Source: Burkholderia cenocepacia (GTDB taxonomy: Bacteria > Pseudomonadota > Gammaproteobacteria > Burkholderiales > Burkholderiaceae). From it: a stretch of DNA of 64,000 nt. The stretch is taken from NCBI RefSeq assembly GCF_014211915.1, contig NZ_CP060040.1:1178001-1242000 (forward strand), in the 5' to 3' direction. Position 1 is the first letter of the stretch. Each line of letters begins with the position of its first letter. Below are positions 1 to 8,654 of this stretch, piece by piece. The translations under genes were made by a program, and so were the position numbers. The notes under the pieces are model-generated. The model did not search any database and was not told where the DNA came from. It worked only from the letters and a program-made list of their open reading frames with translations.

Positions 1-356
1 CGTGCCTGCGTCGGGTCAGGCAGCTGGAACAGGCTGGGGTCATCGAGCGCTACGCGGCGCTGCTCGACGCCTCGAAGATCGGCGCGGGGTTGACCGTGTT
101 CGTCCGTATCTGGCTGACGAGCCAGGACGCGAAAACCGTCGACCGTTTCACCGAGGCGGTTCAACGGCTGCCACAGGTGCTCGAGTGCCACTTGATGGCG
201 GGCGATTGCGATTGCCTGCTGCGGGTCGTGACCGCCGACATCGACGCCTATCGAAAACTCCAGATCGACCACTTGACCCGGATCGAAGGCGTGCAGAGCG
301 TGAAGACCGAGATTCCGATGCAGAAGATCAAGCAGACTTCCGTGCTGCCACTTTGA
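1..356 (+). CDS. Lrp/AsnC family transcriptional regulator (3' part only)
   Basis: The gene runs off the left edge; the reading frame is open from base 3 to the stop at 356. The visible 117 residues begin just after the DNA-binding helix-turn-helix (LRRVRQLEQAGVIERYAALLD is the typical end of an Lrp winged helix and its linker). They continue through the ligand-binding RAM/AsnC domain, with the characteristic VLECHLMAGDCDCLLRVV stretch followed by the YRKLQIDHLTRIEGV segment. Lrp-family proteins act as dimers or octamers that sense amino acids and usually control a neighbouring transport or catabolic gene, which here would lie to the left of the window. Family assignment is firm; effector and target are unknown. 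Confidence 0.9.
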   Translation, partial: CLRRVRQLEQAGVIERYAALLDASKIGAGLTVFVRIWLTSQDAKTVDRFTEAVQRLPQVLECHLMAGDCDCLLRVVTADIDAYRKLQIDHLTRIEGVQSVKTEIPMQKIKQTSVLPL

Positions 357-402
357 GCGTGCGCGGCGCTGCGCGCCCCGGATAGCGGGGTATCGCCGAC
401 GA

Positions 403-423
403 CGGCGGGTCGGTAACCCGCCG
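403..423. terminator. Hairpin between convergent genes (candidate terminator)
   Basis: Perfect 8-bp stem (CGGCGGGT / ACCCGCCG) with a 5-base loop, lying between the 3' end of the Lrp gene and the 3' end of the convergent porin gene. There is no clear U-tract, so activity as an intrinsic terminator is inferred from position only. Confidence 0.35.
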
Positions 424-520
424 CAGCGAGATCGATCGGTTCCTGTCGAACCGGAACTCGTGTCGGCGATCAAGTGGCATGTATCGGATCATCACGGGCG
501 ACCGGATAAATGCGCGTATC

Positions 521-551
521 CGTTCGCGGAGCCATGCCGCTTCCGCGAACG
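521..551 (-). terminator. Hairpin just downstream of the porin gene
   Basis: Perfect 10-bp inverted repeat (CGTTCGCGGA ... TCCGCGAACG) with an 11-base loop, starting 9 bases beyond the porin stop codon. Stem strength and position suit a transcription terminator for the porin, although the following bases on the minus strand are not a strong U-tract. Confidence 0.5.
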
Positions 552-560
552 GCATTCGCG

Positions 561-1709
561 TCAGAAATGATGCAGCAGCGCGATGCGCGCGACATATTGA
601 TTCGGGCCCGACGAGATATCGGCGGCGCCTGGAATGTACGCGTAATCGAAGTCGGTGCCCGTGTGTGCGCTCATTGCATGCTGATAGACGCCTTCAACGA
701 ATACCGACGTGCGTTTCGACAAGTCGTAGTTCAACTTCGTGCTCAGTTGATGCCACTTCGGATTGAACGCGCCGACCGTCGACGCGACGCGGGTCCGGGT
801 GTACGTATATGCCGCGCCGACGTAGAACGCGGTCGTGAAGTGATAGAGGCCGTTCACCTCGAAGTTGTCGAACTTCCACGATTTCCACGCGCCACCCGCC
901 GGCTGCGTCGTACCGGTGAAATACGCATTCGAAGTCGGATCGTAGACATCGACGTGCGAATACGTGAACCCCACCAGCGCATTCGAGAATGCGTAATTCA
1001 CGCCAATGCCGATGTTCTGCTGCGACGATGCATCGAACGTGTTGTCTCCGGTGATCGCGCCGGTCGAATCGGCATTGCGTGCGTTATTGATCTTCAGATA
1101 CGACGCGCCGACCGTTAGGCCGCCCTGCTGGTACTGCAGCCCGGCGCCATACAGGCGGTTGTTCGCGAAGCCGCCCGCCTGATTGCTGAATCCATACATC
1201 GCCTCCGCGGTCACGCCGTGCCATACCGGCGACACGTACTTGGCCGCGTTATTCACGCGGAACGAGTAGTCGGTGTTGTCGTTGTCGTACGGATGCGAGA
1301 ACAGGTAGCCGGTCCAGTTGCCGTTCGCGGTGAGCGGCGAGAAGATGTCGACGCTCGGATCGTACTGGCGACCGAACGTCAGCGTGCCATATCGATCCGA
1401 CGCGATGCCGACGAAGGCCTGGCGGCCGAATTCCCGACCACCCTGGTTCATTTTGCCGGTGTTGACGTCGAACCCGCTCTCGAGCGTGAAAATCGCCTGG
1501 TAGCCCGCGCCAAGGTCTTCCGTGCCCTTGATGCCCCAGCGGCTGCCGTAGTCGTAGCCGCTTTGCAGTTGCACGGTTCCGTGGCCGCGTGCGTTGCTCG
1601 TGTAGTTGATCCCGTCCTCGATCTTGCCGTACAGGGTCACGCTGCTCTGCGCGTGTGCGGCTGCAGCAAGCAAGGCGGCAGGCGCGATGGTCCCCCAACG
1701 CTTGTTCAT
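561..1709 (-). CDS. Outer-membrane porin (general bacterial porin, OmpC-like)
   Basis: A 382-residue protein with a cleavable signal peptide (cleavage expected after AHA, leaving QSSVTLYG as mature N-terminus). It has the typical beta-proteobacterial trimeric porin pattern: the VTLYG start, SRWGIKG and LGAGYQAIFTLESGF strands, GRQAFVGIASDRYGTLTFGRQY, and a C-terminal phenylalanine (HHF) needed for outer-membrane assembly. Length matches the family (about 350-390). It should form a passive diffusion channel. It stands alone, with about 300 bases upstream for its own promoter. Burkholderia genomes carry dozens of paralogues, so substrate preference cannot be inferred. Confidence 0.95.
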   Translation of the reverse strand: MNKRWGTIAPAALLAAAAHAQSSVTLYGKIEDGINYTSNARGHGTVQLQSGYDYGSRWGIKGTEDLGAGYQAIFTLESGFDVNTGKMNQGGREFGRQAFVGIASDRYGTLTFGRQYDPSVDIFSPLTANGNWTGYLFSHPYDNDNTDYSFRVNNAAKYVSPVWHGVTAEAMYGFSNQAGGFANNRLYGAGLQYQQGGLTVGASYLKINNARNADSTGAITGDNTFDASSQQNIGIGVNYAFSNALVGFTYSHVDVYDPTSNAYFTGTTQPAGGAWKSWKFDNFEVNGLYHFTTAFYVGAAYTYTRTRVASTVGAFNPKWHQLSTKLNYDLSKRTSVFVEGVYQHAMSAHTGTDFDYAYIPGAADISSGPNQYVARIALLHHF

Positions 1710-2016
1710 GACGATTTACCCCCAAGTCTTTCGTTTGCCGGTCGTAACGCTTGCGCGCTGCGTATACGTCACATCGAGGCTTCCCGGCGATGCGACGGGC
1801 GCAGTGTAATGAGCCGATTTTCTGCTGTTAGCCCTGCGCGGCGGGAAGGTGCTCTTCAAAATGGGGGATATTTATCAGCGCGGAAAACGGCTATTCGCCG
1901 GTTGAAACATGGGACCGGCCAGCGCGCCATGCGCTGGCATTGAATTTCAGCGGGGTACTGCGCGGTCCACGTCGGCGTGGTCGGAACGGACGTTGGAGGG
2001 CCGGGACAACGACGCT
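1710..2016. other. Intergenic region upstream of the porin
   Basis: No gene is supported here. The stretch should hold the porin promoter (minus strand) and the 3' end of the aldo/keto reductase transcript. An 8-bp inverted repeat (GCCAGCGC at 1918-1925, GCGCTGGC at 1931-1938) 79 bases beyond the reductase stop may be its terminator, but it lacks a U-tract. Confidence 0.4.
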
Positions 2017-2976
2017 TCAGCCTTGCATCTCCTGCTCCCACCAGCCGCGCGTGTTCACATCGGCGGCATCGGCGAGCGCTTCCAGCTCGGCGATTTCGTC
2101 GGCGGCAAGCGCGATGCGGCTGGCTCGAACCAGGCCATCGACATGGTCGGGCCGGGTCACGCCGACGATCGGCGTCGTTCCCTTGGCGAGGGCCCAGGCC
2201 GTCGCGACATCGGGCGCGGCTGCCCCGCGCTTTCGACCGATCGCGGCGAGTGCATCCGTCAGCGCTTTCAGCCGAGGCAGCATGCGATTGTAGGTCTGCG
2301 CCCGGTTGCTGCCTTCCGGCAAAGGATGCGCCGGACCATACTTGCCGCTCAGCGCGCCCTGCTCGAGCACCATATAGGCGAAGAACGGGATGCCGCGATC
2401 GCGGCAATAGTCGAGGATGCCGGCGCGCTCGGAATCGCGGTAAAGCAGACTGTAGTGGTTCTGGATCGCTTCGACCCGAAACCCGGCTTCGCGGAGAATC
2501 CGGTCGGCCTGCTCGATTTCGCCCAGGTTGTGATTCGAGACGCCGACGTGCTTGATCTTCCCGCTCTCGAGCAACGGAATCAGGTGCGGTGTCCACCGTG
2601 CCACATCGGCCGGATTGTGAATCCAGTAGAAGTCGACGTAATCCGTACCGAGGCGGGCCAGACTCTGCGCCAGCATGTCCGCCACCGGATCGGCGCCGGT
2701 TCCCGCGGCCTGCGGGGTGAATTTCGTCGAAAGCCGGTAGTCGCTGCGCGCGAAGCGCTTCAGCACGTCGCCGAGTACGGTTTCTGAACGGCCCATGCCG
2801 TACACCATGGCGGTGTCCCAGAGGCTGAATCCGGCCGCATGGGCCTTGTCGGCGACCGCTTCCAGGCCAGCCCGCGTGAGGCTGCTGCCGAAGTAGCCAT
2901 TGCCCGCCTCGCCGCTGTCGCCCCAGGCCCACGTGCCCAGTGCAATCGTGGGGGTTTTCGGATTGTCGGTTGTCAT
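2017..2976 (-). CDS. Aldo/keto reductase
   Basis: A 319-residue NADPH-dependent oxidoreductase with the TIM-barrel aldo/keto reductase pattern. The catalytic tetrad is visible as Asp54 (WDTA), Tyr59 (VYG), Lys85 (STKF) and His120 (WIH), followed by the VGVSNHN strand and a C-terminal NADPH-binding region (GTTPIVGVTRP). Such enzymes reduce aldehydes and ketones to alcohols; the natural substrate cannot be told from sequence. It is divergently transcribed from the AraC-family regulator that starts 170 bases away, an arrangement common for AraC-activated reductases induced by reactive carbonyls or quinones. Regulation by that neighbour is an inference. Confidence 0.93.
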   Translation of the reverse strand: MTTDNPKTPTIALGTWAWGDSGEAGNGYFGSSLTRAGLEAVADKAHAAGFSLWDTAMVYGMGRSETVLGDVLKRFARSDYRLSTKFTPQAAGTGADPVADMLAQSLARLGTDYVDFYWIHNPADVARWTPHLIPLLESGKIKHVGVSNHNLGEIEQADRILREAGFRVEAIQNHYSLLYRDSERAGILDYCRDRGIPFFAYMVLEQGALSGKYGPAHPLPEGSNRAQTYNRMLPRLKALTDALAAIGRKRGAAAPDVATAWALAKGTTPIVGVTRPDHVDGLVRASRIALAADEIAELEALADAADVNTRGWWEQEMQG

Positions 2977-3146
2977 GTGCGTTCCCTATTCGTTTCGCGA
3001 CCGGGTTTGTCGTGCCCCGGCTGCCGCTCACACTGTGATGCGCGGCGCCGCCGAACCGTTAGCCTGATATCCCGAAATAGCTGCACGATCCTCCAGAAAC
3101 AGGTTCGCATTGGCGCCCTTCCGCGCGGCATGCGATAGTCGGATGC

Positions 3147-4055
3147 ATGGAAACCTTGACTGAAATCGCTTCCGTGATTGCCCAGCACGTGTCGATGGAC
3201 GGCTTCCAGGCCACCCCGATCGAGCGGATGACGCTCGTTCGATCCTCCACGGTGACGATGCCGATGCCGAATGTTTACCGGCCGCAACTCTGTCTCGTCG
3301 CGGAGGGACACAAGGAGGTCACGCTGGGCGACCGTGTCTTGAAATATGCACCGGGGCGCTACGGAGTCGTGACCTACGATCTGCCGGCAACCGGTCGCGT
3401 GGTCGATGCGACGCCCGACAAACCCTACCTGTGCCTGTACCTCGATTTCGATCCGGTCATGCTGGCGGATCTGGCGCTGCGCGTGCCGCCATTACCGGAA
3501 GCGCCATCCCCGCCCGTCGGCAAAACGGTGTCCGACGCCGGCGCCGCTCTGCTCGATGCGGCGCTGCGCCTGCTGCGTCTGCTCGACAATCCGGCAGCGC
3601 TGCCCGTGCTCGGGCCGCTTGCCGAACAGGAAATTCTCTATCACCTGCTCGCCGGTCCCGACGGCGCCAGGATGCGCCACATTACCGCCGGCCAGGGCCG
3701 GGTGGCTCAGGTCGGTCGCGCCATCGCATGGCTCGGCAAGCATTTCCGGGAACGGTTCAGCATCGAGCGGCTTGCCGCGGAAGCGGGCATGAGCCCGTCG
3801 AGTCTGCACGAGCATTTTCGCGCGGTGACGGCGATGACGCCGCTGCAGTTCCAGAAGCAACTCAGGCTGCAGCAAGCGCGCAGCCTGATGCTGGTCCACG
3901 ACATCGACGTCACGACCGCCGCCATCCGCGTGGGTTACGAGAGCCCGTCGCAGTTCAGTCGCGAATATCGCCGCCACTTTGGAGAATCGCCGGCACGCGA
4001 CATCACTCGCTTGCGCGCATCGGCGGATTCGGCGGATTCGGCAAGGATCACTTGA
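3147..4055 (+). CDS. AraC family transcriptional regulator
   Basis: A 302-residue regulator. The N-terminal two thirds match the AraC-type N-terminal effector-binding domain (CLVAEGHKEVTLGD, then PGRYGVVTYDLPATG and YLCLYLDFDP). The last ~100 residues hold the two AraC helix-turn-helix motifs (IERLAAEAGMSPSSLHEHF, then VGYESPSQFSREYRRHFGESPARD). It is divergent from the aldo/keto reductase gene and probably controls it from the shared 170-base intergenic region. The effector is unknown. The extreme 3' end has a short in-frame repeat (SADSADSA). Confidence 0.93.
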   Translation: METLTEIASVIAQHVSMDGFQATPIERMTLVRSSTVTMPMPNVYRPQLCLVAEGHKEVTLGDRVLKYAPGRYGVVTYDLPATGRVVDATPDKPYLCLYLDFDPVMLADLALRVPPLPEAPSPPVGKTVSDAGAALLDAALRLLRLLDNPAALPVLGPLAEQEILYHLLAGPDGARMRHITAGQGRVAQVGRAIAWLGKHFRERFSIERLAAEAGMSPSSLHEHFRAVTAMTPLQFQKQLRLQQARSLMLVHDIDVTTAAIRVGYESPSQFSREYRRHFGESPARDITRLRASADSADSARIT

Positions 4056-4225
4056 GCCGGCCGCCCGGCCGACCTCGCTGCGTACCCGGCACCGAGCAGT
4101 ATGGGAGTGGCGCGCCGCAAGGCAGGCCGATCGCGCCGGCGAATTCGTGTGCCGCACGCACGAATTGACAGCCCCCATCGGCACGCCGAAACTGAGCCCC
4201 CCTTTCCCTCGCTGTGGTCATCGGA

Positions 4226-5143
4226 ATGAATTTCGAGATATCGGACTTGCGGGCCTTCGTGGCGACGGCCGACCTCGGCAGCTTTCGCGCGGCGGCCGAT
4301 GCACTGCATCTGTCGGCGTCCGCGCTGTCGCGCCGGATAGAAAAACTCGAAGAGGTGCTGGGCGTCAGGCTGTTCGAGCGAACCACACGGAAGATGGACC
4401 TGACGATCGTCGGCCGCGGGTTTCTCGAGCGCGCTCACCGCATCCTCAACGAGGTCGACAACTCGATGCTCGAGTTCGACGACCTTGCCCGCAAGATGAC
4501 CGGCGAACTCACGGTCGCGTGCGTGCCGTCGGCGGTGCGCTACTTCCTGCCGGAAACCATCGCGACCTATCATCAGCGCTACCCGGGCATTCGCCTGCGT
4601 CTCATCGACGAGCCGTCGTCGATGGTTTTTCTCGCCGTCGCGCGCGGGGAAGCCGATTTCGGCCTGACTTACGTCGGCACCGAAGAGCCGGACATCGAAT
4701 TCACGCCGCTGCTCGACGACCCTTTCGTTCTCGCTTGCCCGCGCAGTCATCCGCTCGCAAAGCGCAAATCCGTCGCGTGGGCGGAGCTCGCCGGCCTCGA
4801 GTATTTGGCCATCGCGCAAGGCAGCGGCAATCGCGCGGTCATAGACGAGGCGCTGGCAGGCGCGGCCGACCGGCCCAAATGGTTCTGCGAGGTACGCCAT
4901 GTACCCGCGCTCGTGAGTCTGATCGAAGCGGGCCTGGGCGTCGGTGTCGTGCCTCGGCTCGCGATGCCCCGCGGCCCGCACAAGGTACTTGCCAGCGTCG
5001 CGCTCGTCGATCCGCCGATCCGGCGAACGCTGGGTGTCATCCAGCGGCGCGGCCGCGGGTTGTCCTCCGCGGGCCGCTTCTTCCTTCAGCTGTTGACGGA
5101 GATGCGTGCACCCGGTGTGCCTCCCGCAAGCACGGCCGCTTAG
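4226..5143 (+). CDS. LysR family transcriptional regulator
   Basis: A 305-residue LysR-type regulator: N-terminal winged helix-turn-helix (FRAAADALHLSASALSRRIEKLE, residues about 19-41), then a periplasmic-binding-like effector domain (FDDPFVLACP, GVGVVPRLAMP). I chose ATG 4226 over an in-frame ATG at 4214 because MNFEISDLRAFV is the normal family N-terminus. It lies upstream of, and in the same direction as, the Ldh2-MFS-binding protein operon, separated by 225 bases, and is the likely activator of that operon. The co-inducer is unknown. Confidence 0.92.
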   Translation: MNFEISDLRAFVATADLGSFRAAADALHLSASALSRRIEKLEEVLGVRLFERTTRKMDLTIVGRGFLERAHRILNEVDNSMLEFDDLARKMTGELTVACVPSAVRYFLPETIATYHQRYPGIRLRLIDEPSSMVFLAVARGEADFGLTYVGTEEPDIEFTPLLDDPFVLACPRSHPLAKRKSVAWAELAGLEYLAIAQGSGNRAVIDEALAGAADRPKWFCEVRHVPALVSLIEAGLGVGVVPRLAMPRGPHKVLASVALVDPPIRRTLGVIQRRGRGLSSAGRFFLQLLTEMRAPGVPPASTAA

Positions 5144-5225
5144 GCGAAGCGCCGGCCCTCGGCTTCGGGCGGCACGGCAAAGCCTTCGCGGGCATCCGGT
5201 GGTTGGGTTGGATTGGGTTCGATTC

Positions 5226-5240
5226 GTGCGCACGGCGCAC
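5226..5240. promoter_or_regulatory. Inverted repeat upstream of the Ldh2 operon
   Basis: GTGCGC-N3-GCGCAC, a short perfect inverted repeat about 130 bases upstream of the dehydrogenase start. LysR proteins bind dyads in such positions, but this one lacks the T-N11-A pattern, so assignment as an operator is weak. Confidence 0.25.
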
Positions 5241-5368
5241 CAATCGAACGAAAATATGCGTTTGTTGCGTGAACTGCTCCTGCTCGATCATGTGCGAAAC
5301 GCAAGCGTCGTGCTATTCGCAGCCGCTTGAACCGCACGGTTTTCAAATCGAAGGAGACAACGCGTTCC

Positions 5369-6418
5369 ATGACCCAGCCCACTCCCACTTACGGCATCGT
5401 CAGCAAGGCACATCTGACCGAGCTGACCATCGAAGCACTCTGCGCGCTCGGCCTGACGCGCGCCGATGCGACCGACACCGCCACGATCCTCGTGCTTGCC
5501 GATCTGTTCGGTCTGCGTACGCACGGCACGAGCCGTATCGAATCGTACGGCTCGCGCCTGCGCATCGGCGGCATCAATCCCGCACCGTCGATCACCACCG
5601 AACAGGTGGCGCCGGCCCTTTACCGCCTCGACGGCGACAACGGCATCGGCCCGCTCGTCGGCCATCGCGCACTCGATCTCGCGATGACGGCCGCACGCGA
5701 ACATGGCATTGCCTGTGTGTTCGTGCGCGGCAGCAATCACTTCGGCCCCGTCTCCCCCTATTCGTACCTCGCCGCGATGCAGGGCTTCGCCAGCATCATC
5801 GGCAGTAACGCGACGACGACGATCGCGCCGTGGGGCGGTACCGACGCTCGCCTGGGCAACAGTCCCGTCGGCTTTGGCGTCCCGAACCCGAATGGTCGTC
5901 CGTTCATGCTCGACATGGCGATCAGCGTCGCGGCACGGGCGAAGATCCGCAACGCGCTCAAGCGCGGCGAACCGATTCCCGGCGACTGGGCCACCGACGC
6001 GCAAGGCAAACCGACCACCGATCCGAAAGCCGCGCTCGACGGCTTTCTGCTGCCGATCGGCGGCCACAAGGGCTACGGCCTCGCACTGGTGGTCGACCTG
6101 TTCGCGGGACTGCTTTCCGGAGCGGCGTATCTCACGCACGTCAAGTCGTGGGAGGACGACCCTGAACAACCGCAGAATCTCGGCCACTTCTTCATTCTCA
6201 TCGATACGACCCGGCTCGGCAGCACCGGGTGGCTCGCCACGCACATGGCCGATTACGCGGCGATCCTGCACGGCTCCCAACCGGCCGATCCGGAGGCGCC
6301 CGTGATCGTGCCCGGCGAGATCGAACTCGGTCGCCTGGAACGCCAGATGGCGGAAGGCATCGATATCGGCGCGGCACAGCTCGCGATGCTGGAAGCGACC
6401 GCCCGTCCGCGGCGCTGA
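5369..6418 (+). CDS. Malate/L-lactate dehydrogenase family (Ldh2) oxidoreductase
   Basis: A 349-residue NAD(P)-dependent 2-hydroxyacid dehydrogenase of the Ldh2 fold, which is unrelated to classic lactate dehydrogenase. Supporting segments are RTHGTSRIESY near residue 50, the GSNHFGPVSPYSY catalytic-histidine region, GNSPVGFGVPNPNGRPFMLDMA, and the GGHKGYGLALVVDLFAGLLSG signature. The family includes malate, sulfolactate, ureidoglycolate and delta-1-piperideine-2-carboxylate reductases; substrate cannot be assigned. ATG 5369 is chosen because AAGGAG lies 13 bases before it and an upstream in-frame ATG (5327) has none. It is the first gene of a three-gene operon with an MFS transporter and a binding-protein-like gene, suggesting uptake plus oxidation of a hydroxy- or keto-acid. 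Confidence 0.88.
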   Translation: MTQPTPTYGIVSKAHLTELTIEALCALGLTRADATDTATILVLADLFGLRTHGTSRIESYGSRLRIGGINPAPSITTEQVAPALYRLDGDNGIGPLVGHRALDLAMTAAREHGIACVFVRGSNHFGPVSPYSYLAAMQGFASIIGSNATTTIAPWGGTDARLGNSPVGFGVPNPNGRPFMLDMAISVAARAKIRNALKRGEPIPGDWATDAQGKPTTDPKAALDGFLLPIGGHKGYGLALVVDLFAGLLSGAAYLTHVKSWEDDPEQPQNLGHFFILIDTTRLGSTGWLATHMADYAAILHGSQPADPEAPVIVPGEIELGRLERQMAEGIDIGAAQLAMLEATARPRR

Positions 6419-6558
6419 ACGCCGCGTTCGCGAGCGTGGCCCGCCACGCTCGCACCGCTCCGAACGCACGGCGCGGCAGCGAAACGACAAGCGACGGACC
6501 GGATAGCGCGTTCGAGCGCCCGGCCGTCAAGCACATAACAAGCTCCAGGGAGCGACAG

Positions 6559-7884
6559 GTGACAAACATTCGATGGCGCATCGTCCTGCTGCTGTTCATC
6601 GCAGGCTTCATCAATTATCTCGACCGTGCGGCGCTGTCCGTCGCCGCCCCCGCCGTCATGCGGGAACTGCATATGTCGCCGAGCAGCCTCGGGCTGCTGT
6701 TCTCGACGTTCTTCATCGGCTACGCGGCATTCAATTTCATCGGCGGATGGGCGGCGGATCGCTGGGGCGGCAAGCGCGTCTTCTCCGGGGCAGTCCTGAC
6801 GTGGTCGTTGCTATGCGGTGCGACCGGCCTTGCCGGCGGCTTCGGCTCGCTACTGGCAGTCCGCACGCTGTTCGGCATGGCCGAAGGCCCGCTCGCGACG
6901 ACGATCAACAAGATCGTGAACAACTGGTTTCCTCACAAGGAGTCGGCGACCGCATTCGGCTTCGCGAATTGCGGCCTGCCGCTGGGCGGCGCGGTCGCGG
7001 GGCCGGTCGTCGGCCTGCTGACGGCCGCTTACGGGTGGCGCGTCGCATTCGCCGGAATCGCGTGTTTCGGCTTGCTCTGGCTGGTGTTCTGGATGTTCAT
7101 GGCGACCGACAAGCCGCATCAGCATGCACGCGTATCCGATGACGAACGTCGGCTGATCGAATCCGACCGAAGCGTCCCCGAAAGCCCTGCGGACCTGCGG
7201 CCCCTCGGCTTCTACCTCAAGCAGCCCGCCATTCTCGCGGCGATGATTTCGTACTTCGGTTACAGCTACATCCTGTTTTTCTTTCTCACCTGGTTCCCGA
7301 CCTTTCTGACGATGGACCGTCACCTGAGCCTGAAAAGCATGAGTCTCGCGACGGTGCTGCCCTGGCTGCTGGGGTTCATCGGCTACGGACTGAGCGGCGT
7401 GCTGTCCGATCTGATCTTTCGCCGCACGGGCAACGCACTGCTCGCGCGCAAGCGGGTATTGGTCGCCTGTCTCGGCACGGCAGGCGTGTGCGTCACGCTG
7501 GCCGGCGCCGTGACCACGACGCTCGGTGCGCTGCTGTTGATGGCCGTTGCGGTGTTTGCCCTTTATCTGAGCGGCAGCGCCTATTGGGCACTGATTCAGG
7601 ACACGATCCCCGGCCCGAAACTCGGCAGTGTCGGCGGATGCGTACACGCGATCGCCAACTGCGCGGGCATCGTCGGCCCGGCTGCAACCGGCTTTCTCGT
7701 GCAGGAAAGCCATACGTTCTTCAGCGCGTTCTTTCTCGCGGGCGGTATTGCGCTCGCCAGCGTGCTGGCCGTCGCGATACTGCTGAGGCCCGAGCGCTCG
7801 CGCAACGCGAGTCGAGCGATGCACGGGTCTGCGGCTGAAGGCCCGTGCCCCCATGAATTTCTTTTCTTCACGCTATCGACATGA
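6559..7884 (+). CDS. MFS transporter (anion/cation symporter type)
   Basis: A 441-residue, 12-helix major facilitator. The N-terminus (IAGFINYLDRAALSVAAPAVM) and the DRWGGKRVFS loop-2/3 motif are typical of the anion:cation symporter branch (phthalate, glucarate and hexuronate transporters). I place the start at GTG 6559, preceded by CAGGGAG, because the long in-frame extension upstream has non-coding character. The stop overlaps the next start as ATGA (7881-7884), so the two genes are translationally coupled. With the Ldh2 enzyme just upstream it probably imports that enzyme's organic-acid substrate; this is inferred from context. Confidence 0.9.
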   Translation: MTNIRWRIVLLLFIAGFINYLDRAALSVAAPAVMRELHMSPSSLGLLFSTFFIGYAAFNFIGGWAADRWGGKRVFSGAVLTWSLLCGATGLAGGFGSLLAVRTLFGMAEGPLATTINKIVNNWFPHKESATAFGFANCGLPLGGAVAGPVVGLLTAAYGWRVAFAGIACFGLLWLVFWMFMATDKPHQHARVSDDERRLIESDRSVPESPADLRPLGFYLKQPAILAAMISYFGYSYILFFFLTWFPTFLTMDRHLSLKSMSLATVLPWLLGFIGYGLSGVLSDLIFRRTGNALLARKRVLVACLGTAGVCVTLAGAVTTTLGALLLMAVAVFALYLSGSAYWALIQDTIPGPKLGSVGGCVHAIANCAGIVGPAATGFLVQESHTFFSAFFLAGGIALASVLAVAILLRPERSRNASRAMHGSAAEGPCPHEFLFFTLST

Positions 7885-8612
7885 AACCCGACCCATCCGC
7901 CATTCGCGCACTCACACCCACCGGCAAGCTGCGGGCATCGATCAATCTCGGGAATCCCATTCTCGCGGGCAAGGACGCATCGGGCGAACCGGCCGGTGTG
8001 TCGGTCGACCTGGCGCGCGCCTTTGCCGCAACGCTCGGCGTGGCACTTGAACTCGTGGTGCTCGACGCGGCCGGCAAGTCCGTCCAGGCGGTCAGCGACG
8101 AGCGGGCGGACATCGGCTTCTTCGCCATCGATCCACGACGAGGAGAAACCATCGCGTTTACCGATCCGTACGTCTTGATCGAAGGCTATTACATGGTGCG
8201 CGATGAATCGTCGATTCGCGCCAACGACGATGTCGACCAGCCGTCGATCCGCGTGGCAGTTGGTGAGGGAAGCGCTTACGATTTGTTCCTGACGCGCGAG
8301 TTGAAGCATGCGCGGATCGTGCGGGCACCGACGTCTCCGACCGTCGTCCGGACGTTCCTCGACGAGGGCCTGGATGTGGCCGCCGGCGTCAAGCAGCAGC
8401 TCGAGGCAGACGCACGTCAAGCGCCTGGCCTGCGTTTGCTCGACGAGCGATTCATGGTGATCCGTCAGGCGATGGGTTTGCCGAAAAGCCGCGGTGCGGC
8501 GGCAGCCGACACGTTGCGGGCCTTCGTCGAGGAAGCGAAGGCATCCGGGTTCGTCGCCGAGGCACTCGCGCGGCACAAGATTACCGGCGCGTCGGTCGCG
8601 CCCGCTGCGTAG
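7881..8612 (+). CDS. Solute-binding-like protein (SBP_bac_3 fold) lacking a signal peptide
   Basis: A 243-residue protein with the family-3 periplasmic amino-acid-binding fold: GVSVDLARAFAATLGV, ADIGFFAIDPRRGETIAFTDPYV and VAVGEGSAYDLFL are typical of both lobes. Unlike ordinary binding proteins it starts directly at the mature domain (MKPDPSAIRALTPTGKLRASI) with no hydrophobic signal segment, so it should stay in the cytoplasm. Its start overlaps the MFS stop by ATGA and no ABC permease or ATPase gene is nearby. It could be a cytosolic sensor or an enzyme built on this fold (dehydratases of this type exist) rather than a transport component. Confidence 0.85.
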   Translation: MKPDPSAIRALTPTGKLRASINLGNPILAGKDASGEPAGVSVDLARAFAATLGVALELVVLDAAGKSVQAVSDERADIGFFAIDPRRGETIAFTDPYVLIEGYYMVRDESSIRANDDVDQPSIRVAVGEGSAYDLFLTRELKHARIVRAPTSPTVVRTFLDEGLDVAAGVKQQLEADARQAPGLRLLDERFMVIRQAMGLPKSRGAAAADTLRAFVEEAKASGFVAEALARHKITGASVAPAA

Positions 8613-8654
8613 GCCGACGCGGCCCACGCGTCGTCGGCTTGGGCGTCAGTCGCG

